Shown in pieces: positions 52,802-61,230 of a stretch of 64,000 nt of DNA. How positions within the stretch are numbered: the first letter of the stretch is position 1; the number at the start of each line of letters is the position of its first letter. Under the pieces are notes generated by a model. The model made no database searches. It worked only from the letters and a program-made list of their open reading frames with translations, and was not told where the DNA came from. The DNA lies in contig NZ_AOIP01000009.1 of assembly GCF_000337535.1 (NCBI RefSeq), positions 1 to 64,000 on the forward strand. The letters are read 5' to 3'. The stretch is from Natrialba aegyptia DSM 13077 (GTDB lineage Archaea; Halobacteriota; Halobacteria; Halobacteriales; Natrialbaceae). The position numbers and the translations under genes were made by a program.

Positions 52802-54609
52802 TGTGTGGAATTATCGCGCGGATTGGACACGGTGAGGCCGCGGAAACGCTACTTACGGGTCTCGAAAACCTGGAGTACCGCGGCTACGACTCCGCAGGGA
52901 TCGCCGTCCAGAACGGCTCCGGCGTCAAGGTGCACAAGTGTTCGGGGGAGGTATCCGAACTCAAGTCGCAACTCGACGGCCAGCCCCACGGAAACATGGG
53001 AATCGGGCATACCCGTTGGAGTACGCACGGCCCGCCGACCGACGAGAACGCCCATCCCCACACCGACACCGTCGGCGACATTGCGGTCGTGCACAACGGC
53101 GTCATCGACAACTACGACGAGCTCAAGGCTGATCTCCAGGCGAAAGGCCACGAGTTCGAGAGCGACACGGACACGGAGGTCATCCCGCACCTCATCGACG
53201 AGTACCGGGATTCGGCCGAGGATACGGAAGTCGCAGTCCGTCGAGCCGTCGAGACGCTCGAAGGCAGTTACGCCATCGCCGCGATCGTCGACGGCGAAGA
53301 GCGCGTCTACGCGGCTCGAAAGGGGTCGCCGCTCGTCCTCGGACTCGACAACGACGAGTGGTTCCTCGCGAGCGACGTCCCGGCGTTCCTCGATCACACG
53401 GACGAGGTCATCTACCTCGAGGACGGCGATCTGGTCACGCTCGATCCCGACACTTACCGTATTACCGACCTCGACGGGCAACCGGTCGAACGATCGGTCG
53501 ACACCGTCGACTGGGACCCGGAGGACGCCGGGAAGGGCGAGTACGACCATTACATGCTAAAGGAGATCCACAACCAGCCGACCGCGCTCTCGAACACGAT
53601 CGAGGGCCGGGTCGAGAACGGTGACGTAGCGTTCGACGCCCTCCCCGCAGGCTCGTTTGCAGAAACTGAAACGGTTCAGTTCGTCGCCTGTGGGACCTCC
53701 TATCACGCCGCGATGTACGGCGCACAGCTCCTCCGAGAGGCCGGTCTCCGGACGGAAGTCGTCCGCGCGAGCGAGTACGACTCGACGGCCGGCCCTGTCG
53801 ACGAGAACACCCTCGTCGTCGCGGTCACCCAGAGCGGCGAGACCGCGGACACGCTCGATGCGGTCCGCACCGCAACCGACCGCGGCGCACGGTCGCTCGC
53901 CGTCACCAACGTCGTCGGTTCGACCGCCGCTCGCGAGGCCGACGACGCCGTCTACATCCGCGCCGGCCCCGAGGTCGGCGTCGCCGCGACGAAGACCTAC
54001 TCCTCGCAGGCCGTCACCCTCGCGCTGCTCACCCAGCGCATCGCGGCCGACGTTCCCGAGGCGACCCCCGCCGCGGATCGCGAGGAGATGCTCGCCGAAC
54101 TCGAACACCTCCCCGAATACGTCGAGCAAGTGCTCGAGTTCACCGAGGCGGCTGAACTCGCGGACGACCTGCTCGACAGCGAGTCGTACTTCTTCATCGG
54201 GAACGGGCTGAGCCGCTCCGTCGCGCTCGAGGGGGCGCTGAAGTTCAAGGAGATCACCTACGAGCACGCGGAGGGCTTCGCGTCGGGACAGCTCAAGCAC
54301 GGGCCGCTCGCGCTCGTCACCGAGGCGTCGCCGATCTTCGCCGTCGTGACGGGAGACGGTGACGAGAAGACGAAGACGAACGCGATCGAAGCCCAGTCCC
54401 GCGGTGCGCCGATCGTCGCGGTCGGGCCGGACGATCACGGGCTCGTCGACGTGGCCGATGCGACCCTGTCGGTTCCGGACACCCACCCCGTCTGGGCGGG
54501 GCTGCTCGCGAACGTCCAACTCCAGCTCGTCTCTTATCACGCGGCGGACATGCTCGGTCGACCGATCGATAAGCCACGGAACCTCGCAAAGAGTGTCACC
54601 GTCGAGTAA
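52801..54609 (+). CDS. glmS: Glucosamine-6-phosphate synthase (isomerising)
   Basis: This 602-residue enzyme begins MCGIIARIGHGEAAETLLTG, with Cys2 as glutaminase nucleophile. LENLEYRGYDSAG, GHTRWSTHG and HNGVIDN follow in the Ntn domain. Two SIS sugar isomerase domains come next (VACGTSYHAAMYGAQLL; FIGNGLSRSVALEGALKFKE) and the tail is DKPRNLAKSVTVE. It makes glucosamine-6-phosphate from fructose-6-phosphate and glutamine, feeding UDP-GlcNAc synthesis for the surface glycans. GGAGGTGA about seven bases before the ATG sets the start. The length is normal. Confidence 0.97.
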   Translation: MCGIIARIGHGEAAETLLTGLENLEYRGYDSAGIAVQNGSGVKVHKCSGEVSELKSQLDGQPHGNMGIGHTRWSTHGPPTDENAHPHTDTVGDIAVVHNGVIDNYDELKADLQAKGHEFESDTDTEVIPHLIDEYRDSAEDTEVAVRRAVETLEGSYAIAAIVDGEERVYAARKGSPLVLGLDNDEWFLASDVPAFLDHTDEVIYLEDGDLVTLDPDTYRITDLDGQPVERSVDTVDWDPEDAGKGEYDHYMLKEIHNQPTALSNTIEGRVENGDVAFDALPAGSFAETETVQFVACGTSYHAAMYGAQLLREAGLRTEVVRASEYDSTAGPVDENTLVVAVTQSGETADTLDAVRTATDRGARSLAVTNVVGSTAAREADDAVYIRAGPEVGVAATKTYSSQAVTLALLTQRIAADVPEATPAADREEMLAELEHLPEYVEQVLEFTEAAELADDLLDSESYFFIGNGLSRSVALEGALKFKEITYEHAEGFASGQLKHGPLALVTEASPIFAVVTGDGDEKTKTNAIEAQSRGAPIVAVGPDDHGLVDVADATLSVPDTHPVWAGLLANVQLQLVSYHAADMLGRPIDKPRNLAKSVTVE

Positions 54610-54907
54610 CGCCGCTGCGATTTTGTATCGATAGTCGATATCGAGTGACCCGAGTCGGTGCTGTTCTCCTGGTTCTGGCCCCCGAGTGACTGAGTGACTA
54701 GGCTTGACTTCAGGACTGGCCTTGTCGTTGTCTCCCCGTTCCGCCGGGTCCGAGCGGGCAGTACGAACGGACACGACCATGGCAGAGTCCACAGCGCGAG
54801 CCATCAAGCGATGCGTTCCGTCAACCCGGTACCCGTCAGTGCTTCGACCGATCACTGACGGGATCGACACCACCATACAGAAGGATGGCGGAACCGCTTG
54901 GTCTCAC

Positions 54908-55009
54908 ATGGGACTCGTCGCCGAATTCGAAATCACCTGCGAGGCGCTGCCGCTCGTCGAGGTTGCAACAGCCGTGCCAGCGGCGACGATGGAGGTCGAC
55001 ATTCAGTTC
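54908..55009 (+). pseudogene. HTH_10 regulator, 5' fragment interrupted by an insertion element
   Basis: The first 34 codons (MGLVAEFEITCEALPLVEVA, then TAVPAATMEVDIQF) match the N-terminus of Bat-like HTH_10 regulators. The frame then runs into the insertion-element end. The matching remainder resumes at 56860 in register: joining codon 55009 to 56860 gives one continuous 233-residue reading of usual family length. Confidence 0.8.
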
Positions 55010-55082
55010 ATTGACCTCCTCCCGCGCCTAAAGACGCGGGAATCCCACCACGGGATTTCAGGCCGGTCGTGGCCCTATGGTT

Positions 55083-56296
55083 TCAAGACGCATACGTCCC
55101 AAGCGTCTCTTGCTTGGTAGCATCGGCTTGGGTGTCTTGTGGGGCGGTCAAACGCCCCCCATCCTCAGCCGAGTCATTGCCATCCGTGTGTTCTCTTGAA
55201 TGGCTCTCTCCACTGAGGTAGCGGTCTGCGATATTTATCGCGCCGTTCACGTCCGCTTGGTACTCGCCCATCCAGCAAGCGTCGTTCGTACACTTGAACG
55301 TCGCCTGTCGCGGACGGTATCCTACCTCACCGCAAGCGTGGCACTCCTTCGACGTGTTGCGTGGGTTCACCGTCTCGACGGGGATACCCTTCTCGACGGC
55401 CTTGTAACGTATCTGCGCGTGGAGTTTGGCGAATCCCCATCCGTGGAGACGCCGGTTCATGAAGTCGCCGTAGTCCATTGACTCCCGTATGTACGTCAGG
55501 TCTTCCAGAACAAGAACGGGATTCTCGACGGACTCGGCGTACTCCACGACTTCGCGGGTGACGCGGTGGAACACGTCATCTATCTGTTTCCACACGTCAT
55601 CCCCGAAGGACTCCGCGATACGCTTGCTTCCACGCGTCTGGAGTCGGCGTTTGGCGGTGAAGTAGGTCTTGCGGAGCCGACGAACGGTCTTGCCCTCGTC
55701 AGCCCACAGTTCGGGCGCGGTCGGAGAACCGTGACGAGTGACGCTTCCCCTATGTCCACTCCGATGGGTGTCCGTTCTTTGGCGGACACCTCGGGGCGTT
55801 CCTCCACGTCGCGGGTGGCGGTGACGTGGAGATACCACGTCCCATCCCGCTCGAACAGCCGACTCTCGCCCATCGTGGCGTCTCCCGCGTTCAACGCTTC
55901 CAGCCAACCCCGTTGTTCGGGATTCGGTTGGGCCGGTAGCCAGAGGTGGTAGTCCTCGTGGTGCGGGATTTTGACGTACCACTCGATAGCGTTCTCGGGC
56001 TTGTGGTCGAGCCGTAGCCCCTCGTTGGTGAAGCGCACAGGGTGGTCGTCGTGAAGTTCGCCCGCGTTGTAGGTCGTCGTGAGTTGCGGGACGTACTTTT
56101 TGAGCGCGTTCTTCGCGTACCCGCTCAGGTCGTAGTTGACCACCACGTCGTTCGCTTCGGTCTGCGTGGTGCATCGGGCGTCGAAGGCGTCTTGGAGGGC
56201 GTTCTGGTACGCCTCTCGTGTCTCTCGGAGTTTCCTCCGCTTGTGGGCGTTCGGGTCCACAAGTTTGAGTTCGAGCGTCTTCGTGAGTTCGGTCAC
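55083..56296 (-). pseudogene. tnpB: IS1341-type TnpB, disrupted by a frameshifting deletion
   Basis: The N-terminal part (MTELTKTLELKLVDPNAHKR to GVDIGEASLVTV, with the first RuvC Asp) is read from 56296. The C-terminal part (APELWADEGKTVRRLRKTYF to the stop) is in another frame. It has the RuvC Glu in VLVLEDLTY, the zinc-finger pair CHACG and CTNDAC, and the last Asp in QADVNGAINIA. The switch is near 55727-55732, and several residues usually present between VTV and GSPTAPEL are missing, so a short deletion (not a multiple of three) is likely. No working RNA-guided nuclease is expected. A guide-RNA (omega RNA) region would lie near 55010-55083 (inference). Confidence 0.8.
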
Positions 56297-56733
56297 GAAT
56301 CGCCCTTCTTGTGTTCTTGAATGTAGTTCTCGACCGTTTCACTCGAAACGTGCCCGGCGGTCCCTGCGTAGTATCCTCGCGCCCATCCTATTTTCTCGCC
56401 TTTGTGGTCGGCGTATCGGTGGTTGTACTTGCGCGAGGAGATACCCTTGAACCAGTTGGCGAGTAGCGCCGGTTCGTTCTTGGGCGGGCTACTGACGAAC
56501 AGGTGAACGTGGTCGGGCTGTACGGTGAGGTCGAGTATTTCGACGCCTTTGTCGTCGGCTATTTCGTGGAGGATGGACCGGACACGGCTGGCGACCTCGT
56601 TGACGAGTACCGATTGACGGTACTGAGCGGAACTCTGTTCCGCGATGTCCGCAGAACCGTCGGTTCTGCGAGACTTCGGCAACCACACTATGTGGTAGTT
56701 GAGGTTGTAGGTCGCGTGCCGTGTGGTCCTCAT
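56293..56733 (-). CDS. tnpA: IS200-type Y1 transposase TnpA
   Basis: This 146-residue HUH enzyme begins MRTTRHATYNLNYHIVWLPK. It has the His-x-His motif in QPDHVHLFVSSPPK and the catalytic Tyr region SSETVENYIQEHK. It would excise and insert the element as single-stranded DNA. Compared with usual members it has about 16 additional residues after WLPKSRRT (DGSADIAEQSSAQYRQ), encoded by two short hairpin sequences. It overlaps tnpB by four bases. A TATA-like TTAATAC lies upstream near 56770. Confidence 0.88.
   Translation of the reverse strand: MRTTRHATYNLNYHIVWLPKSRRTDGSADIAEQSSAQYRQSVLVNEVASRVRSILHEIADDKGVEILDLTVQPDHVHLFVSSPPKNEPALLANWFKGISSRKYNHRYADHKGEKIGWARGYYAGTAGHVSSETVENYIQEHKKGDS
56627..56669. 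repeat. Two adjacent perfect hairpins inside tnpA
   Basis: GCGGAAC-TCT-GTTCCGC (56627-56643) and GCAGAACC-GTC-GGTTCTGC (56651-56669) are seven- and eight-pair palindromes with three-base loops. They encode most of the extra residues in TnpA, suggesting an in-frame insertion of a small palindromic unit. Confidence 0.5.
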
Positions 56734-56859
56734 CCGTGTTGCACACTATGGTCCGTCGGCATCTTAATACTACCGATAGAACGGTGAGAAATCCAGCCGT
56801 GGCGTCGTCAGTGGGTGTGTAGGCTATTGTCCGCTTGACCCCCGCCTAAAGACGGGGGT

Positions 56860-57459
56860 ATGCGCTCGTATCTTTATCACGGGAACCGGCCGCCGTTCAT
56901 CGTTCACGTAACACGCGACCCTGCCGATGCCGTCGAAGACGCCTTCGACACGTCCTCGTTCGTCGCCGAATACGCACTGATCGGGCGGGCAGGGAACACG
57001 TCTCGATATCAGGTACTCCCGGCCGTTGGACTCGAGGCGCGGCTCGGTGACCACGTGGCGGACCTCTCGGGACTCCGTGCGCTGGCCACCACCGACGCCA
57101 TCATCGAGCGCATCCGCGTCACGCCGACCGGATGGATACAGCGTGGCTGGTTTGCCGATCGAAACGCGTTCGCCGAGTTCAGCGAATTTTGGCAGCAAAA
57201 CGCTGGATTCACTCTCAGACGGCTTACCCGTGACGGTGACCCCGAAGCGCCTGGAGACGGACTGACCGATCCCCAGCGGGAGGCGCTTCGAACCGCGTAC
57301 GAGATGGGCCACTACGAAATCCCGCAGTCGGCATCGCTCGACGATGTCGCCGCTGAACTCGGGATTACGGCGTCGTCGCTCTCCGAGCGCCTTCGACGTG
57401 CACAGACCCGGCTTATCGAGACGACCGTCGGCTCGACGTGGCCACCGTTACCGGAGTGA
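56860..57459 (+). pseudogene. HTH_10 regulator, 3' fragment
   Basis: This stretch of 199 codons holds most of the Bat-type regulator, including IIERIRVTPTGWIQRGWFAD and the C-terminal HTH_10 (LTDPQREALRTAYEMGHYEI, then SASLDDVAAELGITASSLSE, then RLRRAQTRLIE). An internal ATG at 56860 formed at the element junction could still drive a shortened protein, but the N-terminal 34 residues are separated by 1.85 kb. Whether it keeps function is unknown. Confidence 0.8.
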
Positions 57460-58028
57460 CTCCCGAACTTCTGGTTCTTGTGGTCGGATGATTGACCGAC
57501 GGTTTCGAGACGCGGGTCGGTCCCGAATTCGGAGTCTACCGAGACAGATAGTGCCGCCGACTGACGGGACCGGTCGTGCAGACGAACGACAGTCCGTCCG
57601 TGGACCGTTTTCCGGACCGACGACGGGTGTGGCGAGAGGAAAAGAAAGGTTGTGGTGAGAGAGAAGAAAAGAAAGCGACTACTGCTGCGTATCGCGTCCC
57701 CCGTGGTCGAAGATCCCCGACAGCGATCGATGCGGTCGCAAGCGATCCGATCCGGGTTGGTCGTCTTCAGGCGATCAGCGCCGCCTGTGACGGTCGCGTG
57801 AAAGCGTGACGCCGACGGGACAGATTCCGACGGCGAGGACAGAGCGCAAGCGCTGCGCGCGGCACAACGGGAGACGCGACGCAACGACGGACAGCACTGC
57901 GAGGCGATCCGTCGATGTGCCCGCCCGTATCACAGTCGAAGAGACATATATTCTGATAGTTATCCGACTGAGAACGGAATCGAACCGCCGGTTGGTCTCA
58001 TCCAAAAACGAGCGATCGAACGGGATCG
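57460..58028. other. Intergenic region, purine-rich stretch, no gene seen
   Basis: About 570 bases after the split regulator. A purine-rich stretch (around 57635-57675, GAGAGGAAAAGAAAGG and similar) stands out. No coding frame or RNA fold was convincing. Confidence 0.5.
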
Positions 58029-59045
58029 TTAGTTCGAGTCGAGTTCGATCGAGACGTCCTGGTCTTCGTCGAGGTTGACCTCGAACTCGGTTTCCTCGTA
58101 GCCGTCTGCGGAGACGACGACGGTGTACTCGTCGGATTCGGCATCGAGTTCAGCGGTACCGTCGTCGTCGGTCGTGGCGTCTGCGTCGGGGCCGAAGAAC
58201 TGGTAGCCGCTGTAGAGTTCGACGGTTGCGCCTTCGATCGCGCTGCCGTTGGAGCTGTCCTTGACGGTGGTGGTGAGCGTGTTGGTGTTGCTGTCGTCGT
58301 CGCTGTCGTTGTCGCTCCCGTTGTCGTCACCGTCCTCGCTTTCGAGGGTTAGCGTGGCGCTTTCGTCGCTTCCATCGACCTCGACGTCAGTTTCGCTCTC
58401 CTCGTAGCCGTCCGCGGAGGCGGTGAGCGTGTACTCGCCGTCGTTCACGGTGAACTCGGCCTGGCCGTTGTTGTCGGTCGTTACGTCGGTCGTTCCGCTG
58501 TCGCCAGTGAGTTCGAGGGTGGCACCCGAGATCGCGTTCCCGTTGTCGTCTTCGACGGTGGTGGTGAGCGTCTGGGTGCTGGTTCCGGAGTCCCCGTCGT
58601 TATCGTCGCTGCCGTCGCTGCCGTTGTCGCCGTTATTGTTATCGCCGTTATCTCCGTCTCCGTCTCCGTCTCCATCTCCGTTGTCGTCACCGCCATTGGA
58701 ACCGTTTCCGTCGTCGTTGCCGTTGCCAGTGTCGTTACCATCGCCGCCACTGCCGTCGCCGCTATCGTCACCGCCGTTCCCATCACCGGTGTCGTCACCG
58801 CCATTAGCACCGTCGTCAGTCGCGTTGCCGTTGTCGGTATCATCGGCGTTCGATCCAGCGTCCTGGTCGTCAGGGCTGTCGTCGTCGTCACCGATCGAAC
58901 CGAGCGTCTCGTTAATCGATGCGCCACTCGCTGCAAGCGCCAGCCCAGCGACGAGCAACACGACGCCAGCAGCCGTTAGCAGGACCTGTACACCCGTCTG
59001 GATCGATCGCGCGTCTGCAGTCTGTTGGCGGGTATTGCGGGACAT
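58029..59045 (-). CDS. Membrane-anchored protein with two carboxypeptidase-regulatory-like repeats
   Basis: This 338-residue protein starts MSRNTRQQTADARS and has one N-terminal helix (VQVLLTAAGVVLLVAGLALA). A linker of about 110 residues made of Asp, Gly and Asn follows, then two beta-sandwich repeats of about 80 residues. Repeat 1 is TTTVEDDNGNAISGATLEL to EYTLTASADGYEESE; repeat 2 is TTTVKDSSNGSAIEGATVEL to EYTVVVSADGYEETE. It is probably a surface-exposed structural or adhesion protein. The ATG at 59045 is preferred to an upstream 59108 codon. Confidence 0.75.
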   Translation of the reverse strand: MSRNTRQQTADARSIQTGVQVLLTAAGVVLLVAGLALAASGASINETLGSIGDDDDSPDDQDAGSNADDTDNGNATDDGANGGDDTGDGNGGDDSGDGSGGDGNDTGNGNDDGNGSNGGDDNGDGDGDGDGDNGDNNNGDNGSDGSDDNDGDSGTSTQTLTTTVEDDNGNAISGATLELTGDSGTTDVTTDNNGQAEFTVNDGEYTLTASADGYEESETDVEVDGSDESATLTLESEDGDDNGSDNDSDDDSNTNTLTTTVKDSSNGSAIEGATVELYSGYQFFGPDADATTDDDGTAELDAESDEYTVVVSADGYEETEFEVNLDEDQDVSIELDSN

Positions 59046-59634
59046 GTCTGTCAGTAGTCGGTTTGGTGGTCGGGAGACGGCCCAGGCTCCGTTCGGGTCG
59101 TCACGCACGGACCATCGCGTTCAGGTTTAAATTCACTCTCGTGGGCGGTCCAACTCGTGTTCTCGACTGGAGACTGCAGTGCAGTCTCACCGCTCCTGTC
59201 GGGCTTGCTCCGGTCAAGCCCCGTCTGCGGCCGGGGCGGGGCCCCTGACAGCGAACTGAGCAGCAACGGTTGACTCTGGCGGCGTTGCATTACCAGAACA
59301 GTTCTCGCTTTCGGCGGTTCACTATACAGTTGCTAAGGTCGTTCTATTGACCTGAACGAGGCCGATCCGTACTAGCGGTCCTGTCGTACAGGCCTCCGGG
59401 CATTACAGCATCCCAGAGTAGTACTGTTGTGGGAATCGCGACTGATTTTCTTCCGGTATCTCCGTACTTCCCGGATCTCAACTGTCCAGTTGCAATCGGC
59501 CTTGGCAGCGACCGGACCTCTCCTACAGTAGACACCTGCATGCGGCCGATTGATACGGGACTTCGTCACGCCGGTTCCTTCGGCCGAATAGCCTCTCGTC
59601 GCCTCTGCGGAAGAGTTCTTCGTCGGTATCCCCG
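59046..59634. other. Intergenic region with palindromes
   Basis: About 590 bases. It contains a perfect 19-base palindrome at 59170-59188, a GC-rich hairpin at 59217-59236 (GCCCCG and CGGGGC arms) and a TATA-like TTTAAA near 59126 for the gene on the minus strand. No gene seen. Confidence 0.5.
59170..59188. promoter_or_regulatory. Perfect palindrome upstream of the repeat-domain protein
   Basis: GAGACTGCA-G-TGCAGTCTC has nine-base arms with no mismatch. It lies about 45 bases upstream of the TTTAAA element and 125 bases before the start codon on the minus strand, so a dimeric regulator could bind here. Confidence 0.45.
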
Positions 59635-60927
59635 TTATTCTAAATTCCCATCAACCAGGTCCGAGGGTGTAACCACGTCGAGACCGCGATTTTCGAGGTG
59701 ATCGAGCAGTTCTTCGAAATCCTCGAGCGGCATGCTGTTCGAGCCGGCCTCCCCGCCGTTCGACGTGTCGACGATGCGGGGAATGCGAAGCACCGTGAGT
59801 TGCTGGAACTGGTCGCACAGGTTGATCGCACGCCGAACGCCGCCGTGGAGGTCCGGTCCCCAGATCAGCGGCGTCATGTGCAGGTTGGTCGGCGGCGCGC
59901 CGGCGGGGGAAGCCCCGAACAGGAACGCCGATTCGTGGCTGTCACGGAGGACCGTCTGCGTCGCTGCGGCCATTCGGTCGTTGGGCGCGAAGAAGTGCCG
60001 GGAGCCGTCCTCGTAACCGAGTTCAGCGAGTTCGTCTCGGTTGCTTTCGATGACCTCCTGTTGGCGGTCCTCGGGCATTTCAGGCAGCGGGGTGCTGACG
60101 GACGGGTACGAGCAGATGTCCCAGCCCCGTTCGGTGAGTTCGTCGAGTTCGCCGAGTCCCATCCGGCCCTGGCCGCCGATTCGGTCGGAATCGACCGGTA
60201 CTGCAGCGGACCAACCGCGTTCTTCGAGCCTGTCGGCTGCGAGTTCGTAGTGCGAATCGCGGCCGTCGTAGAACGCGAGGACAGCTTTCCCGTTGTCGAC
60301 GGCCTCGGTCTTCCGGAGGTCGTCGACCACGATTCGGGTGCCGTCCTCGGGCCCGACGGCGACGATGTTCAGACGCCTGACGTTCGCGAGATCGGGTTCG
60401 CCGTGTTTCTGAATGTACCCGAAGTCGAGTCGCGTCCACCCCTCGAAGTCCGACGGGATGTCACGGATGCTGGTCAGGTGACTCCCGCGTTCGGGAGCCA
60501 TGAACTCGAAGTGAATCTTGGTGACGGAATCGGTTTTGACCGCGAGTGAGGTGTCCCAGCCGTCGAGGTCGATACCTCGCGGGATGTCGATGCGCATCGC
60601 AGCCCGGTCGCCGTCGCCTTCGACTGCGAGACCCTGGGAGCCGGTCGGGGCATCCGACACGGTTTCGAGTTCGCCGGTAACGGCGGTCCAGTCGTCTGCT
60701 GTCTCGAAGTCGGAGATGACCTCGCCATCGTCGATCGCGGGCCAGCCGCCTCCGTTCCCGTTTCCGTTCCCGTCGCCGTTTCCGTTGCCGGAGCCGTCGC
60801 CGTTTCCGTTGCCGTCTCCATTGCCGTCACTATCGTCGGAGAGAGCGTCGAGACAGCCTGCGACCGTCGCTGTCGATGTCACGCCTAGTGCTGTGACCAA
60901 TTGTCGTCGAGACAGTCCACGAGTCAT
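59635..60927 (-). CDS. NodB-fold lipoprotein paralogue, catalytic residues mostly lost
   Basis: This 430-residue protein has a Tat lipoprotein signal (LSRRQLVTALGVTSTATVAGC). A Gly/Asn/Asp-rich spacer and a beta-sandwich (VISDFETADDW to IVVDDLRKTE) precede the NodB-like half. Motif 1 reads AFYDGRDS (one Asp kept, one replaced by Tyr), and the H-x3-H segment reads SYPSVSTP. The late motif that should carry His reads VLRIPRIV. A deacetylase role is unlikely; it may be a glycan-binding lipoprotein. It is clearly related to the proteins at 31359-32648 and 37092-38426. Confidence 0.75.
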   Translation of the reverse strand: MTRGLSRRQLVTALGVTSTATVAGCLDALSDDSDGNGDGNGNGDGSGNGNGDGNGNGNGGGWPAIDDGEVISDFETADDWTAVTGELETVSDAPTGSQGLAVEGDGDRAAMRIDIPRGIDLDGWDTSLAVKTDSVTKIHFEFMAPERGSHLTSIRDIPSDFEGWTRLDFGYIQKHGEPDLANVRRLNIVAVGPEDGTRIVVDDLRKTEAVDNGKAVLAFYDGRDSHYELAADRLEERGWSAAVPVDSDRIGGQGRMGLGELDELTERGWDICSYPSVSTPLPEMPEDRQQEVIESNRDELAELGYEDGSRHFFAPNDRMAAATQTVLRDSHESAFLFGASPAGAPPTNLHMTPLIWGPDLHGGVRRAINLCDQFQQLTVLRIPRIVDTSNGGEAGSNSMPLEDFEELLDHLENRGLDVVTPSDLVDGNLE

Positions 60928-61230
60928 GTCTGTATCGGCACAACTCCTGCGAGGGACTTTCTAATGAAGGTGTTAATTCCGCTGGAGTAAACTATTCCGG
61001 CGCCGATAGCAATCCCAACCGGTCGCCGTCTCTCCGTCGGACTGCTCGATCCATCGGGAACGATGACTGACCCTTAATCGAGTGATAAACGCCGTGTGGA
61101 GACTAGCACCGCCCCGTGAGATCATGGTATCGGCTGGCCTGCAGTCTCCGGTGGGCCTGCCTACTCCGGTGGCCCGCTCTCACCCGCCGCCGGCAACCCC
61201 ACGTCAACGGGCCGGTCGGGCGTCCTCGAC
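60928..61230. other. Intergenic region, promoter side of the lipoprotein gene
   Basis: About 300 bases. TATA-like TTAGAAAG and TTAACACC (minus strand, near 60960) could serve the lipoprotein gene. No gene seen. Confidence 0.5.

Larger units (their letters stand above)
55010..56859 (-). mobile_element. IS200/IS605-family element (tnpA + IS1341-type tnpB), about 1.85 kb
   Basis: The element carries a Y1 transposase and a TnpB gene on the minus strand. Both ends have a hairpin with the same eight-base loop: CCCGCG-CCTAAAGA-CGCGGG at 55021-55040 and CCCCCG-CCTAAAGA-CGGGGG at 56839-56858. TTGAC precedes each hairpin. There is no target duplication, as expected for this family; an AT dinucleotide at each edge leaves the exact ends uncertain by two bases. 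It splits an HTH_10 regulator gene. Confidence 0.85.

Noticed and set aside
59217-59236. End of a second IS200/IS605-type element (GCCCCG...CGGGGC hairpin preceded by GTCAA)
   Set aside because: The loop differs from CCTAAAGA of the intact element, and no transposase fragment is nearby; too weak to call.
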